Shown piece after piece: positions 8,394 through 17,381 of a stretch of 61,830 nucleotides of DNA. The position numbers and the translations under genes are program-made. The notes below the pieces were generated by a model. That model had not been told where the DNA came from. It did not search any database and saw only the letters and a program-made list of their open reading frames with translations. Position 1 is the stretch's first letter, and each line of letters begins with the position of its first letter. This stretch comes from a virus, in IMG/VR virus record IMGVR_UViG_3300008111_000057, positions 1-61,830 of that record. One strand, given 5' to 3'.

Positions 8394-9617
8394 TCAGAAA
8401 CTAATATTGGGGGCTTGAAGGACTGCGTTGGCGTATGGTGCAGCAGTCATCATTTGACGCAAGTTGGCACCAGCATTGGCCTGTGCTCCAAGAGCAAGCT
8501 TGCCTGTTGTTGCCATGCTACCGAGCATCGCAAAGTTTGCTCCCATGCTGTTCATAATTTGCTGCTGGCGCACAACATCATTATTGCGTTGTTGCTCCAA
8601 CATCGGGAACATCGCCTGCATGTGAGTGCGTTCTTGTTCCAAAGCATGGGCCAACATGTCTTTAGCGCCAGAGTTAGCTGCATTCATCAATGCAACATTG
8701 CCTTCAAGGCCTACTTTCTGGAGTTGTTCAATGCGACCTAATTGAGTAGACAGTGCATTAGGATCGCCTTCACCGGTTTCCCGTTGACGTTGTTTTTGTA
8801 CTGTCTTACCAACTAACTCTTGCGCACCGATGCCAAGTAATGGAGCTGCTAACTGAAGAGCGGCGCCTTTGCCACCACCTAAAGCACGTCCTGCCGCACG
8901 TGTTAAATAAGTAGCACCTAAGCCTGCTCCTGCTCCTGCTGCAACTGCTTGTGCGGATTGCCCTTCAGTGTAATCTTGGAAGGCACCAAGTGCAGGTGCT
9001 AAGTAACCTAAACGGCCAAGATTACGAGTTACAGCTTCTTTGTTAAGTTCACCACCAAACAAATTACCTAAACTATTTAATGCACCGCCGCGTGCATTGG
9101 GATTCGATGGGTCGTTAGGAGGATTGTTCCCGCCACCACCTCCTCCTCCACCGGGAGGATTAGGGGGATTGCTCCCGCCGCTACCACGGGCACCCATCGC
9201 CGGAATAGAACTTTGTCCACCACCACGGCGAGTTTGCTCTGCCAACTCTACTTGAGTGCCTGTAATAGGACGCCTTACATCACCAGTCTCGTTACCACGG
9301 GCACCCATCGCCGGAATAGAACTTTGTCCACCACCGCGACCACCCGACTGTGTAATGCGTGTGTCTTCAGTTGTACCAGTAATACGTGGATCATTCGGAG
9401 TATCACCGGTAATCAGGATATTGTTTGCAGTCGTATTAGGAGCACCACCTTGAAATAACCCAGCAATGCCTTGGCCTGCTGCGCCAAGAGCTGCCATCAC
9501 TTGGGCAATTGCATCTGAAGCAAAATTTTGAGCTTCCTGTTGATTGAAACGAGAAGCGTTGCCACGACGTGAATAATTCTCGTTGTAGTCTCCGCCACTA
9601 CCTGTTATTAATGCCAT
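8394..9617 (-). CDS. low-complexity virion-operon protein with internal repeat
   Basis: 407 residues. Two near-identical 15-residue segments RGGGQSSIPAMGARG lie at about 93-107 and 131-145, the second followed by a Pro/Gly/Asn run. The C-terminal half is Ala/Gly-rich with potential membrane segments (QAVAAGAGAGLGATYL, LQLAAPLLGIGAQ) and a helix with LEQERTHMQAMFPMLEQQR. The composition is typical of phage proteins carried inside the capsid or of tail proteins, but no family is recognised. Confidence 0.65.
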   Translation of the reverse strand: MALITGSGGDYNENYSRRGNASRFNQQEAQNFASDAIAQVMAALGAAGQGIAGLFQGGAPNTTANNILITGDTPNDPRITGTTEDTRITQSGGRGGGQSSIPAMGARGNETGDVRRPITGTQVELAEQTRRGGGQSSIPAMGARGSGGSNPPNPPGGGGGGGGNNPPNDPSNPNARGGALNSLGNLFGGELNKEAVTRNLGRLGYLAPALGAFQDYTEGQSAQAVAAGAGAGLGATYLTRAAGRALGGGKGAALQLAAPLLGIGAQELVGKTVQKQRQRETGEGDPNALSTQLGRIEQLQKVGLEGNVALMNAANSGAKDMLAHALEQERTHMQAMFPMLEQQRNNDVVRQQQIMNSMGANFAMLGSMATTGKLALGAQANAGANLRQMMTAAPYANAVLQAPNISF

Positions 9618-9648
9618 GTTTACGACTATCTGTTATCAGCTAATTCTA

Positions 9649-10641
9649 TCACTGCATTTCTTCTGAATATTCAGTGACTGTTGGTAACTTAGGACGATTA
9701 GCTTGTGCAATAGCGGCGTTAACTGCCGCGCCTACTGCAGCGCCAGCAAGTGCACCTGTTGCTCCACCGATCAAACCACGGCGTGTTAATCCGCTGCGCA
9801 CCGTTTCAGTTGTATGTGAACGATAGCCTTTACCTGGTACTTGTTTAGACGGTGTGTTGCGAATACCTGCAGCTAAACCAGCAAGACCACCAAGAGCAGT
9901 CGTCGCGGTTGCAATGTTAACTGGATAGCCAAGCATACGAGCTTCTGGAATTCCTTCCAAGTTTTCAGGAGTTACTTTTAAGAGTCCCATGAAGCCGCTA
10001 TCTTGGTAGTAATTCTGCATGAAGTTTGCATAACGTTCTGGCGTCAAGCTTGGGATTTCTGCTTTTGCAGTTTCATATTTTAAAGGCGCGCCTTGACGAC
10101 CAAGGAAGAAACGATCGAATAATTCTTGGACTGGTTGTTCTGTTTCTCTGCGGTCATCTGCACCTTCAGGTGAATACGTTTGTGCGTACCCAGTGGCACG
10201 GAAGGCTTGGCCTGGGTTAAGAATATTAAAAGCACCACTCATGATTGTGGTTGGGATCGCCACACTTGCAGCCATCAACCCGGTTTTTGTTTTACCTAAA
10301 TCGCGGTACGCATCTTTACCAACCACCGCTTTCATTGTGTTTTCAATACCAGTATCCAATATTGCTAATGGGTGGTTGTAACGCCAATACACACCCCTTG
10401 TACCGTCATTAGTTAAATCAGTCGCTAAGCGTGTACCAAAAGCTCCAATGGCTTGGATGGGTGTTTCTTTTAAGCTAACACCTTGAGCACGCAAAGCTTT
10501 GTGATATTTACCAGCAACATTTAATACGCTTGGATAAACTTCTTCCGCAATACGTGTAGCTTTTTCGCTCTTGCGTGCACCTTCTTTTAATGCTTGAGAA
10601 GTATTTGATAGTAGTTGCTGAAACCGATTTGGATTAGACAC
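9649..10641 (-). CDS. virion-operon protein with membrane-like segments
   Basis: 330 residues with a basic helical N terminus (NTSQALKEGARKSEKATRI), several Ala/Gly-rich hydrophobic stretches (ATTALGGLAGLAAGI; GLIGGATGALAGAAVGAAVN) and an acidic C terminus ending EMQ. The start overlaps the end of the upstream gene by 8 nt. An ejection-type inner virion protein is possible; no sequence motif proves it. Confidence 0.65.
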   Translation of the reverse strand: MSNPNRFQQLLSNTSQALKEGARKSEKATRIAEEVYPSVLNVAGKYHKALRAQGVSLKETPIQAIGAFGTRLATDLTNDGTRGVYWRYNHPLAILDTGIENTMKAVVGKDAYRDLGKTKTGLMAASVAIPTTIMSGAFNILNPGQAFRATGYAQTYSPEGADDRRETEQPVQELFDRFFLGRQGAPLKYETAKAEIPSLTPERYANFMQNYYQDSGFMGLLKVTPENLEGIPEARMLGYPVNIATATTALGGLAGLAAGIRNTPSKQVPGKGYRSHTTETVRSGLTRRGLIGGATGALAGAAVGAAVNAAIAQANRPKLPTVTEYSEEMQ

Positions 10642-11296
10642 CGGCTATGCTCCCCATCATTTGTTGAATGTCGCCTAAGTTGGCGTTAACTCTTGTGTTA
10701 AACATCTCATCACGCATTGACTGACTGTTGGGCAAGCCATACGATTGGAACATAGTGCCAGGTGCATAACGACCTGCTAAATCATTTGCATGGTTAATGA
10801 TCTCACGTTGTTTATTTTGTTGGAGGATTGTAAGAATTTGTTCGTCAGATAACTGGGCTAACTCCTCGCCCGTCATCTTAGTTAAATCAATATTGTTTGG
10901 ATCAATATTCTGTTGTGTTCGTTGTGTCTGTTGTTGTGCGTCTTGTCCGGTTGATTGGAAACCATTAAATAAAGACGGACGACCAAGGGCTGCGCTAACT
11001 AAATTACCTGCACCAATAGCGCCCACAACATTGGCTGGAGTCTCCCACCCACTGCCTTGATATTGTTTAGTTACTTCGCCGGTTTTTAAATCTTTGATTT
11101 CTACATTTCTACCGGGTTTAAGTGCACGTACTCCAGCTACTGCACCCGCTGATCCCAATACGTCAGCAGCACCATAAAGCAAAGCCGCTGGCAATGAATC
11201 ACCCGTCGCTAAACTAAGACCCGCACTAATACCTCCGCTTGCCAAGCCTGGGCGAAGCGCCTCGAGCAATCCTTGGAATAGCTTTCCCTTGGCCAT
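10634..11296 (-). CDS. virion-operon protein, unknown
   Basis: 220 residues. Residues about 15-58 are Ala/Gly/Ser-rich and hydrophobic (ISAGLSLATGDSLPAALLYG). A Gln/Asp-rich segment (QQTQRTQQNIDPNNIDLTK) and a helical end follow. The last 8 nt overlap the start of 9649-10641, so the two are co-translated. Function unknown. Confidence 0.65.
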   Translation of the reverse strand: MAKGKLFQGLLEALRPGLASGGISAGLSLATGDSLPAALLYGAADVLGSAGAVAGVRALKPGRNVEIKDLKTGEVTKQYQGSGWETPANVVGAIGAGNLVSAALGRPSLFNGFQSTGQDAQQQTQRTQQNIDPNNIDLTKMTGEELAQLSDEQILTILQQNKQREIINHANDLAGRYAPGTMFQSYGLPNSQSMRDEMFNTRVNANLGDIQQMMGSIAGV

Positions 11297-11326
11297 TGGA
11301 ATATAGTTTTCTTTTATTATAAAGCG

Positions 11327-11929
11327 TTAGGCCTTGGACTCTTTTTCATCTTTGTCTTCTTTCTTGTTCGCAAGAAGTTGTGCAACTGATTTGTTATCAT
11401 CTACTTCGTTCTTTGCTTTGGCTTCTGCTTGTGCCATCAGTCGTCCTTTGGGATCAGGATTTGCAAATGATGGCATTGGGTTCTCACTACGTTCCTCTAC
11501 CGTAGGACTCAACGCATACATTTCTTTCCACATCGGATTGTAATCTGGTTGATCTTCTGGAGTTTGTTTAGTATTAGGACGACCGGTATCAAAGTTATAG
11601 TCGCGTTGGCGATTAAAAGGTTTACCGATACCAGCGAACACTTCATTAGGGATTACACGACCTTCTTCGTCTTGTTTAAATTCAATAAACCCAAGACCTG
11701 GGTTTAATCGCTGCTTTCGTGCTGAGATATTTTTCCTGATGTCAGTTTCGGTAAAACGACCAGGAGAGAACGGTGTCTCAAAACTATCTGCAGGAATAGT
11801 AAAGAGATCTGCGTAGCTTAGATTTTTCTTTTTCTCAAAGATATCTTTTGTAAAGTCAATGTAACGCTGGGGTTCATTCTTGGAAAAGTAGTCACTCCCA
11901 TGCCCAGCAAGGCGTGAATCTCGTGCCAT
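11327..11929 (-). CDS. charged protein, unknown
   Basis: 200 residues, hydrophilic, with a Lys/Glu/Asp-rich C terminus (KEDKDEKESKA) and short motifs such as PFNRQRDYNFDTGRPN. Its start codon overlaps the stop codon of the upstream 75-residue gene by one base. It is probably a virion or assembly protein because of its operon position; no domain is recognised. Confidence 0.65.
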   Translation of the reverse strand: MARDSRLAGHGSDYFSKNEPQRYIDFTKDIFEKKKNLSYADLFTIPADSFETPFSPGRFTETDIRKNISARKQRLNPGLGFIEFKQDEEGRVIPNEVFAGIGKPFNRQRDYNFDTGRPNTKQTPEDQPDYNPMWKEMYALSPTVEERSENPMPSFANPDPKGRLMAQAEAKAKNEVDDNKSVAQLLANKKEDKDEKESKA

Positions 11930-12156
11930 TAATCTTCCTCAGCTTTACGATACTTTTTCTTTTTCAATGATACTAAAGTCTTTCGCAAGTTTGCTTGTTT
12001 AACGGTGGACTTATCGTAATCCTCTGGATTGGCAAGTACGTTTTCTTGTAACTGCGCAGTGGTAATTCCTTTTTTAGCTGCTTTCTTGGTGAACGCACCC
12101 TTTTTAATTTCAGCCTTGTCAATCCAGTTTTTGTCTTTTTTCTTTTTATCAGCCAT
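11929..12156 (-). CDS. Lys-rich basic small protein
   Basis: 75 residues, strongly basic (starts MADKKKKDKNWIDKAEIKKG and ends KKKKYRKAEED). It may bind nucleic acid or the inner face of the capsid. It overlaps the start of 11327-11929 by one base, implying translational coupling. Function unknown. Confidence 0.65.
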   Translation of the reverse strand: MADKKKKDKNWIDKAEIKKGAFTKKAAKKGITTAQLQENVLANPEDYDKSTVKQANLRKTLVSLKKKKYRKAEED

Positions 12157-12196
12157 GATTAAACTCCTTCAGATAATTGCCGTAAAAGTGCTAAGA

Positions 12197-15100
12197 TCAG
12201 TATCCCATAAGCCCCAGACGTGGTTGATTGGGATTTAAACGATTCCGCAGATTGATTTGTTTGATAGTCAAATTAGTAATAGGTCCGGCAACATTTTCCC
12301 TTTCAGGCTCAGGGAAAAAGCCTGGTTGATAAACTTCTGCGTTTAAACGATTTGGACCAACATTCCTAAACTGCGGTTCAGCACGTACTGGGCCTTGCAT
12401 TTGAGGTGTTGGTTGACCTGCCGATAAAGCCAGTGGCAACTGATATTCTTCGGTTGCCAGGATATTAGGCTGAATGACTACAGGAGAACTTGCAGGCATT
12501 GCACGCTCTCGTTGCATTCTGGCCATGTAATTTGCAAGGTTAGTTGCGTAGACATCTGCTTCGGTAGTACGTGCACGTGCAATAGGCGGAACAACGTTAG
12601 AAGGGAAAGCAAGCTGTGTCGGTTCCAAGTTGCGTACGGTTGGTTCCGGTGTTGGTGCTACTGGACGATTAGATAACAGAGTTGATGGTCCAGAAGTACG
12701 TGCGGAAGAAGGTAGCTGTTTATTGGCTCTACGTGCTAATTCATTTAATGCTACTCCGGTCATAGCATCGGCAACATCTCGTGGATATTTGGCATACACA
12801 CCTTGAACAGCACGGCTCATATCAATTGCATCTCGTGCTTGTTGTGTCGGTTCTTGTGTGTACTTATAGGCTTGTGGATCTTCGTACGAACTTGGATAAG
12901 TAAAGAATTTAGTAACAGGATTACCTTGTTCATCAACTTCAACTTTACGTACACGATGCACAGGTAAAGCGGATTCGGTAGCAGTTGGTGGACGGTTAGC
13001 TGCTTCTGTATACTCGCCTTGTTTGGACATTGCAGCAGTACCATACTCGGCAAGTTCAGGCCCATAGATACCAATAGATGCCCTGGTATCTAATCCGGCA
13101 ACACCACCGCGTCCACGTACGTTTACATCCGCACCCATCCGCTTACCTGCCAGTTTCTGAACATTTGTTTCACCTGTATCAACATTGACATTGGGAAGAA
13201 GAATACGTTCACCGGTATCAGGGTCAATGCCAAGATCACCACCAATATTTACAACAGACTTAGCGCGTCCACCAGAGAGAAGACCACCTGGTACAATTTC
13301 GAGTTGCTCTTGTGAAATGTAATTACCAACCGGACGTCCACGCTCAATATTAGAAAGCTCACCTTCTTCAACGACCATATTGTCAGGTGCCGTGAGAACA
13401 GGGCGAACGACAATACCTTCTTCAACGCCACCCATCAGTTTCTGAGGAACGGCAGCCCTTCGAATGTTACGTGCGGTTGCTTTCTCTGCACCAGCGAGGC
13501 GACGCTCACTCATCTCGTAATTACGCAACGTTTCGTTAATACGTGCGTCAAGTTCATCTTGAAGATCTAAAGCAACTTCACGTCCACGACTCGCTGTTAA
13601 GTAGGCGTCACGTTCTTGCGGACTAGAGAAAGACCTACGTTGTTCGCCCAGGTCAACAACATCAGCTTGTAAGGCTGCATCACGTGCAACTAAGTTGTCA
13701 AGCTCAGTAGCTAAACCAATTTGATTACGTGTTTCTTGTAAACGAATATTACCAAGCCAATCTTTATAGCCTTCAACTTTATTTGCTAAGTTTTGTGCAG
13801 TATCTTCCATGTACACACCTTCTTTCAAGGATGATACAGGGAATTGTTCTCCAGCAATCGTAACGGTTCCTTCGTTTAAGTTTTCGAAGAACTGCTCGTT
13901 ACCTGCTGCGCCAAGTTTAAGTGCGTTACGACGTCTTGTAGCTTTAGGATCTTCTCGCCATGCTTCAGGACCAAACGCCTCGGCTAATTGGGTTTCTAAG
14001 CGCCCAGGGGTACCTGCGTCTGCCATCATCTTCTCGCGTCGTTGCTGGAGAAAACGTGCTGCCGAACTTTGTCCTAGGTCTGCACCAGGGGCTGTTTGTA
14101 GTTCGATAGTGCCGCCAGGAGCAAGGCCCGTACGTGCAGGGCGTACGCCTCCAAACTTAAAGCGTTCTCCGGTGCGGAGGTCGTAGCCAATACCTTCAGC
14201 CTGATCAATGGGCAGACCATCAGGTAATAATTTGGCGACTGTGTTAATTGCTACGTCACTTTCAACACCAGACCATTCGCTGGGATTAGATCCCATCATT
14301 GCCTTATAGTCGGCATCAGCTTGTGCATTCAATTGAGCAATTTGGTTTTTATCCAGGTCTTCGTTACGTGAGAGTTGTTGCCACACACGACCTGTTTGTT
14401 GTGCAGCACCAGATTCAACTGCGTCTGTTGCTTGGTTCTGTACTGCAGGATTACCACCAAAAGCACGTTGGAATTGTTCAAAGCGTGCTTCTTCTGCTTG
14501 CTCCAAAGTAAACCCAGTGCTTGCAAGAACTTGCCTTCCAATCTGTTCGTCTTCTAAAGCGGCTTGACGAATTGATTCTTTTGGATGCGACGAAAGCGGA
14601 TTCTTGAGATAAAACTCTCTTCCATTATCGTCCATAAGCATAAGTTCATTATCATATGGATTTCCTGTCAATACATAACCTTGATTACCCAAACCCTTGT
14701 GGAAGTCAAGGAATTTACCCTGTGGCTGAGCACGGGTTGTTACTTGAACAGGAGCAGGAGATTGCGACTCTAAAACGTTAAGATCCACAGTTGCCATTGG
14801 AATGGCTGGTCGATCTGATAATGAAGACGCAAATAAACTTCCTTGTGCAGGTGTTGCAGACAATGGGCGAGATGGTGCCTGCATAATAAATTCACCTGTG
14901 TCTTCTGCTAAAGCATTAATAGGCGAACGTAATGCCATCAAAGTTCCTTGTGTGCCAGGGATTTCAAGTTGGTATGTGCCTTTACGATTTTCTGCTGCTT
15001 GCAATAAATTTTTAGTTGCTGCTTGACGGCGTGCATCTGCTACCTTCCTTGATACCATCTCTTTAGGATCCGGGCGATAAGGTACGTATTCTTCTTCAAA

Positions 15101-15502
15101 ACCTAAGTCTTTACCAGATGTAAGACGATTGGCAAAATTAGTAGGTGTAGTTGGCGGTACACTCGGAGGAACATTTGAGTATTGCTCCGGTGCATGTGGA
15201 GCAACTGGTCTTGGATTCTCAGTTACACCACGATTGCCCGTAACACGAGCAGAACGTGACGGTGGAATATCAACAAGTCCAAAATCACCGGTACGTCGTG
15301 CGCCAAGATCAGTCATTTGTACACCACGGGGGCGTTCATTGCGTGCAGCACGTGTTAATGCCTCTGCCGCCGCACCTTTTCCCTTGAGGTTACGTAATGC
15401 GTAGTAGCCACCAGCTCCAGTGAGGGCACCTAAGCCAAGAAGGCCGGCCATTCCCAAGAGATTAGGACCTTCATTCCGTGATTCGCCGTAATATTCCGCC
15501 AT
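12197..15502 (-). CDS. large virion protein (1101 aa), unknown
   Basis: The first gene of the leftward arm. A hydrophobic Gly/Leu stretch at residues about 15-33 (LLGMAGLLGLGALTGAGGYY) is followed by a long soluble region rich in Pro, Arg, Gln and Glu. It contains helices such as ELDARINETLRNYEMSERR and segments such as DIGIDPDTGERILLPNVNVD. No enzyme motif was seen. Size, one N-terminal membrane-like segment and its place in the virion operon suggest an internal or ejection protein, but this is inference. Confidence 0.7.
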   Translation of the reverse strand: MAEYYGESRNEGPNLLGMAGLLGLGALTGAGGYYALRNLKGKGAAAEALTRAARNERPRGVQMTDLGARRTGDFGLVDIPPSRSARVTGNRGVTENPRPVAPHAPEQYSNVPPSVPPTTPTNFANRLTSGKDLGFEEEYVPYRPDPKEMVSRKVADARRQAATKNLLQAAENRKGTYQLEIPGTQGTLMALRSPINALAEDTGEFIMQAPSRPLSATPAQGSLFASSLSDRPAIPMATVDLNVLESQSPAPVQVTTRAQPQGKFLDFHKGLGNQGYVLTGNPYDNELMLMDDNGREFYLKNPLSSHPKESIRQAALEDEQIGRQVLASTGFTLEQAEEARFEQFQRAFGGNPAVQNQATDAVESGAAQQTGRVWQQLSRNEDLDKNQIAQLNAQADADYKAMMGSNPSEWSGVESDVAINTVAKLLPDGLPIDQAEGIGYDLRTGERFKFGGVRPARTGLAPGGTIELQTAPGADLGQSSAARFLQQRREKMMADAGTPGRLETQLAEAFGPEAWREDPKATRRRNALKLGAAGNEQFFENLNEGTVTIAGEQFPVSSLKEGVYMEDTAQNLANKVEGYKDWLGNIRLQETRNQIGLATELDNLVARDAALQADVVDLGEQRRSFSSPQERDAYLTASRGREVALDLQDELDARINETLRNYEMSERRLAGAEKATARNIRRAAVPQKLMGGVEEGIVVRPVLTAPDNMVVEEGELSNIERGRPVGNYISQEQLEIVPGGLLSGGRAKSVVNIGGDLGIDPDTGERILLPNVNVDTGETNVQKLAGKRMGADVNVRGRGGVAGLDTRASIGIYGPELAEYGTAAMSKQGEYTEAANRPPTATESALPVHRVRKVEVDEQGNPVTKFFTYPSSYEDPQAYKYTQEPTQQARDAIDMSRAVQGVYAKYPRDVADAMTGVALNELARRANKQLPSSARTSGPSTLLSNRPVAPTPEPTVRNLEPTQLAFPSNVVPPIARARTTEADVYATNLANYMARMQRERAMPASSPVVIQPNILATEEYQLPLALSAGQPTPQMQGPVRAEPQFRNVGPNRLNAEVYQPGFFPEPERENVAGPITNLTIKQINLRNRLNPNQPRLGLMGY

Positions 15503-15609
15503 GTGAGTCCTATCGTCTGATATTTCTATGATATCTGTATTTTAAGGTGCAAAATTCAAGAAATAACAACGTACGTTAGACTATATACAAGAAAAGTACC
15601 AAGAAATCA
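15503..15609. promoter_or_regulatory. divergent intergenic region between leftward and rightward arms
   Basis: A 107-bp AT-rich spacer separates the start codons of the leftward virion arm (15502) and the first rightward gene (15610). Promoters for both directions must lie here or inside the first genes. AT-rich segments such as TTAGACTATATACAAG and ATTTCTATGATATCTG are possible -10-like sequences, but I see no confident -35/-10 pair. Confidence 0.5.
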
Positions 15610-15846
15610 ATGGATCCGGTAGACAGAATGCAACGTGCCGTAGCAATGCGTGCCATTGCAAGTAAAACGGCGGATTTAGAGAAGGCAGGTGCTGATCCTG
15701 TTACGGTAAAAACGTTTTCTTCGGGTGCATTGCGGGAATTAGCGCGGCAAGTACCAGATTCCGATAAGTATAAAAGCGCATTCATGGCGGCAAGCAACTT
15801 TAAAAACCAGAATTCCAAAATTCCTAACCCTGATTCCAATTTTTAA
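15610..15846 (+). CDS. small protein, unknown, first gene of the rightward arm
   Basis: 78 residues, helical (MDPVDRMQRAVAMRAIASK; SGALRELARQVPDSDKYK), with an Asn/Pro-rich tail ending SNF. It stands alone in front of a strong terminator hairpin, so it is probably transcribed as a single-gene unit and may be expressed early or constitutively. Function unknown. Confidence 0.6.
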   Translation: MDPVDRMQRAVAMRAIASKTADLEKAGADPVTVKTFSSGALRELARQVPDSDKYKSAFMAASNFKNQNSKIPNPDSNF

Positions 15847-15882
15847 TTTTTAATTTTTTAGTAAATAACTAAATCTACGTAA

Positions 15883-15911
15883 AGCCGGGGTAGAATCCCC
15901 GGCTATTTTGT
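15883..15911 (+). terminator. rho-independent terminator-like hairpin
   Basis: AGCCGGGG and CCCCGGCT form a perfect 8-bp stem around a 6-nt loop (TAGAAT), followed by ATTTTGTCT. It sits 36 bp after the stop of the gene 15610-15846 and would isolate that gene from the run of small genes starting at 16382. Confidence 0.8.
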
Positions 15912-16381
15912 CTAAAAACTTGGGCAAACTCCTTGCAGCGTCTACACTTTTTGTTGATAGTGTACGACTTTTCGTAAAAATGGCCCCTATATACCCAAAA
16001 TAGGGAAAATATTTTTCTGACGGTTCTTACAACACCTGTGGGAATGCGAATGTGCATAGAAAAAAAAGAACGGTGGGTGGGTAGAGAATAAGTTGGAGCG
16101 AAGCGGGGGCATGCACGAGTTTTCCACAGGTTTTTCCACAGGCTGCAACACTTTCAGACAGCGTACGAATCCCTGAGATCCCTTCGCGCGCAATGCTTTT
16201 CGGCTACACGGCACTGCGGGAGATACAGAACAGTTCATCGAGAAGCTCGAGGTAATTGTCACTGTTTCAACACAAGCAAGACAGAAGAGTTAGCAATAGA
16301 TCCAAGGGTCATTCGTCAAGCTGGACGTTAAACGCAGCCGTTACTTCTGCGCACGTTAGTCGCAGATCAAGAGGATCAATC
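15912..16381. other. 470-bp non-coding region, candidate replication origin
   Basis: I find no convincing gene here: the open frames have poor composition. The left part is AT-rich (AATAGGGAAAATATTTTTC near 15998). The middle carries tandem TTTTCCACA motifs, and the right part has a short TCGA hairpin. It lies just beside the point where transcription diverges, which is where a phage origin would often lie. The origin role is inference. Confidence 0.45.
16120..16140 (+). promoter_or_regulatory. two tandem DnaA-box-like motifs
   Basis: TTTTCCACA occurs at 16120-16128 and again at 16132-16140, spaced 12 nt start to start, each followed by GG. TTTTCCACA is the form of the DnaA box known from cyanobacterial origins. 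A further TTTTCCACAGG occurs inside the gene at 32565. Tandem spacing in a non-coding region supports a protein-binding role. Confidence 0.6.
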
Positions 16382-16570
16382 ATGATCATCTACTTCACCC
16401 TGACTACAGATGAAGCCATCTATCAGTTCCAGGTGAACAAGGAGGAGAATCTGGTGCGTGTCACCAAGATGATCCTCAAGGCTCAATGCCCAGGAGAGTG
16501 GCATCGCTCCACACTCATGACCGTAGACGCAGGGCGCAAGCTCGTGCGTCAACTACAGAAGACCAGGTGA
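16382..16570 (+). CDS. 62-residue small protein, unknown
   Basis: MIIYFTLTTDEAIYQFQVNK... ends QLQKTR. A mixed beta/alpha pattern with a basic C terminus. An AGAGGATC sequence just before the ATG is a possible ribosome-binding site, unlike the following genes. It is the first of the tightly spaced run of tiny genes. I reject a longer reading from 16256 because its extra residues look non-coding. Confidence 0.6.
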   Translation: MIIYFTLTTDEAIYQFQVNKEENLVRVTKMILKAQCPGEWHRSTLMTVDAGRKLVRQLQKTR

Positions 16571-16583
16571 GTTATAGCTCCCA

Positions 16584-16630
16584 AGCCAGGTGCAATGCCT
16601 GGCTCTGGTCATTGCCACAATCCAGTGGCA
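16584..16630 (+). ncRNA. spacer element family A, copy 1 (two hairpins before an ATG)
   Basis: Hairpin 1: AGCCAGG and CCTGGCT (7 bp) enclose a 7-nt loop TGCAATG (16584-16604). Hairpin 2: TGCCAC and GTGGCA enclose AATCCA (16613-16630). An unpaired C/A-rich leader then runs to the ATG at 16647. Structure seen by eye; function unknown. Confidence 0.6.
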
Positions 16631-16646
16631 TCTACTACCTAACACC

Positions 16647-16838
16647 ATGGGTTTCCGTACATCCCTCGGACGTGCATTCTCTGCAGCTACTCAGGCTGCA
16701 TCACAAGAGTGGCACGAGTCTCAGCTTGATCGTCGCATCACTGGCGACGTCATCCGTTACAACGACCGTCGTATCACTGGCGACTACGCGCCAATCAACC
16801 AACGCAACAACTCCCGCGTTACTTATAGCGGGCGCTGA
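16647..16838 (+). CDS. 63-residue small protein, unknown
   Basis: Starts MGFRTSLGRAFSAATQAASQ and contains a duplicated motif RRITGDVIRYND then RRITGDYAPINQ, which comes from a visible DNA repeat (CGTC-CATCACTGGCGAC and CGTC-TATCACTGGCGAC). Basic. The start is chosen at 16647 because it follows the family A hairpins at the usual distance. Function unknown. Confidence 0.6.
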   Translation: MGFRTSLGRAFSAATQAASQEWHESQLDRRITGDVIRYNDRRITGDYAPINQRNNSRVTYSGR

Positions 16839-16896
16839 TCCGTAAGCGGACAGGGAGGTGCAAGTCCTCCCATCAGCATTGCCACAATCAGTGGCA
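16839..16896 (+). ncRNA. spacer element family A, copy 2
   Basis: Three successive hairpins: TCCG/CGGA (around 16839-16850); GGGAGG/CCTCCC with 7-nt loop TGCAAGT (16853-16871); and TGCCAC/GTGGCA with loop AATCA (16880-16896). The second has the 7-nt loop size of a tRNA T arm. It precedes the ATG at 16914 by 17 nt without a Shine-Dalgarno sequence. Confidence 0.6.
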
Positions 16897-16913
16897 TCTA
16901 CTCCATACCAACC

Positions 16914-17096
16914 ATGACTCAACAACTAGCTGCCGGCATCATCGCCGTTGCTACAACCATGGGTATTACTACCCAAGTCACCATCCATCTCCTGGATGTA
17001 GCTACGGCTAAGCAATGTCGCACTCATGACTGGCCGGCAACACAACACAGCGCACACATGGAATGGTGCGCAACCAACAACTATCCAACCAACTGA
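16914..17096 (+). CDS. 60-residue small protein, possible membrane segment
   Basis: MTQQLAAGIIAVATTMGITT begins a moderately hydrophobic N-terminal stretch. The C-terminal half is polar with two Cys and two His (CRTHDW; HMEWCATNNYPTN). Set between family A spacer elements. Function unknown. Confidence 0.55.
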   Translation: MTQQLAAGIIAVATTMGITTQVTIHLLDVATAKQCRTHDWPATQHSAHMEWCATNNYPTN

Positions 17097-17157
17097 TCCG
17101 TCTAAGCGGGTGACCAGGTGCAAACCCTGGTCCAGTTATTGCCACAATCCCGTGGCA
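17097..17157 (+). ncRNA. spacer element family A, copy 3
   Basis: A short CCG/CGG hairpin near 17098-17110; GACCAGG/CCTGGTC (7 bp) with 7-nt loop TGCAAAC (17112-17132); then TGCCAC/GTGGCA with loop AATCCC (17140-17157). Compared with copies 1 and 2 the middle stem has a different sequence but is fully paired. Confidence 0.65.
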
Positions 17158-17173
17158 TCTATCCCATACCAAC

Positions 17174-17374
17174 ATGGCGGACATGCAAATCTTTGCAGTT
17201 TACAAAGACAATAGCGACAGGTATATATCTGCTTGGAGAAATTATTCCGACGCATATGCGGCGGCAGGTGAAATACAAGCTATGGATCCAGAAGCAACTT
17301 ACTCCGTTCACACTATTGAAGAGGAAGAGTTTTCTGATTTCTGGTTCCACAATCTACATTTAACACTAGTCTGA
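17174..17374 (+). CDS. 66-residue acidic protein, unknown
   Basis: MADMQIFAVYKDNSDRYISA has a beta-rich N-terminal half, then an acidic stretch HTIEEEEFSDFWF. Possibly a small globular protein. Preceded by family A copy 3 and followed by copy 4. No family known. Confidence 0.6.
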   Translation: MADMQIFAVYKDNSDRYISAWRNYSDAYAAAGEIQAMDPEATYSVHTIEEEEFSDFWFHNLHLTLV

Positions 17375-17381
17375 TGGTGCA

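Noticed and set aside
16256-16381. N-terminal extension of the gene at 16382
   Set aside because: The extra residues are Ser/Arg-rich with no sign of coding, and a ribosome-binding-like sequence lies just before 16382.
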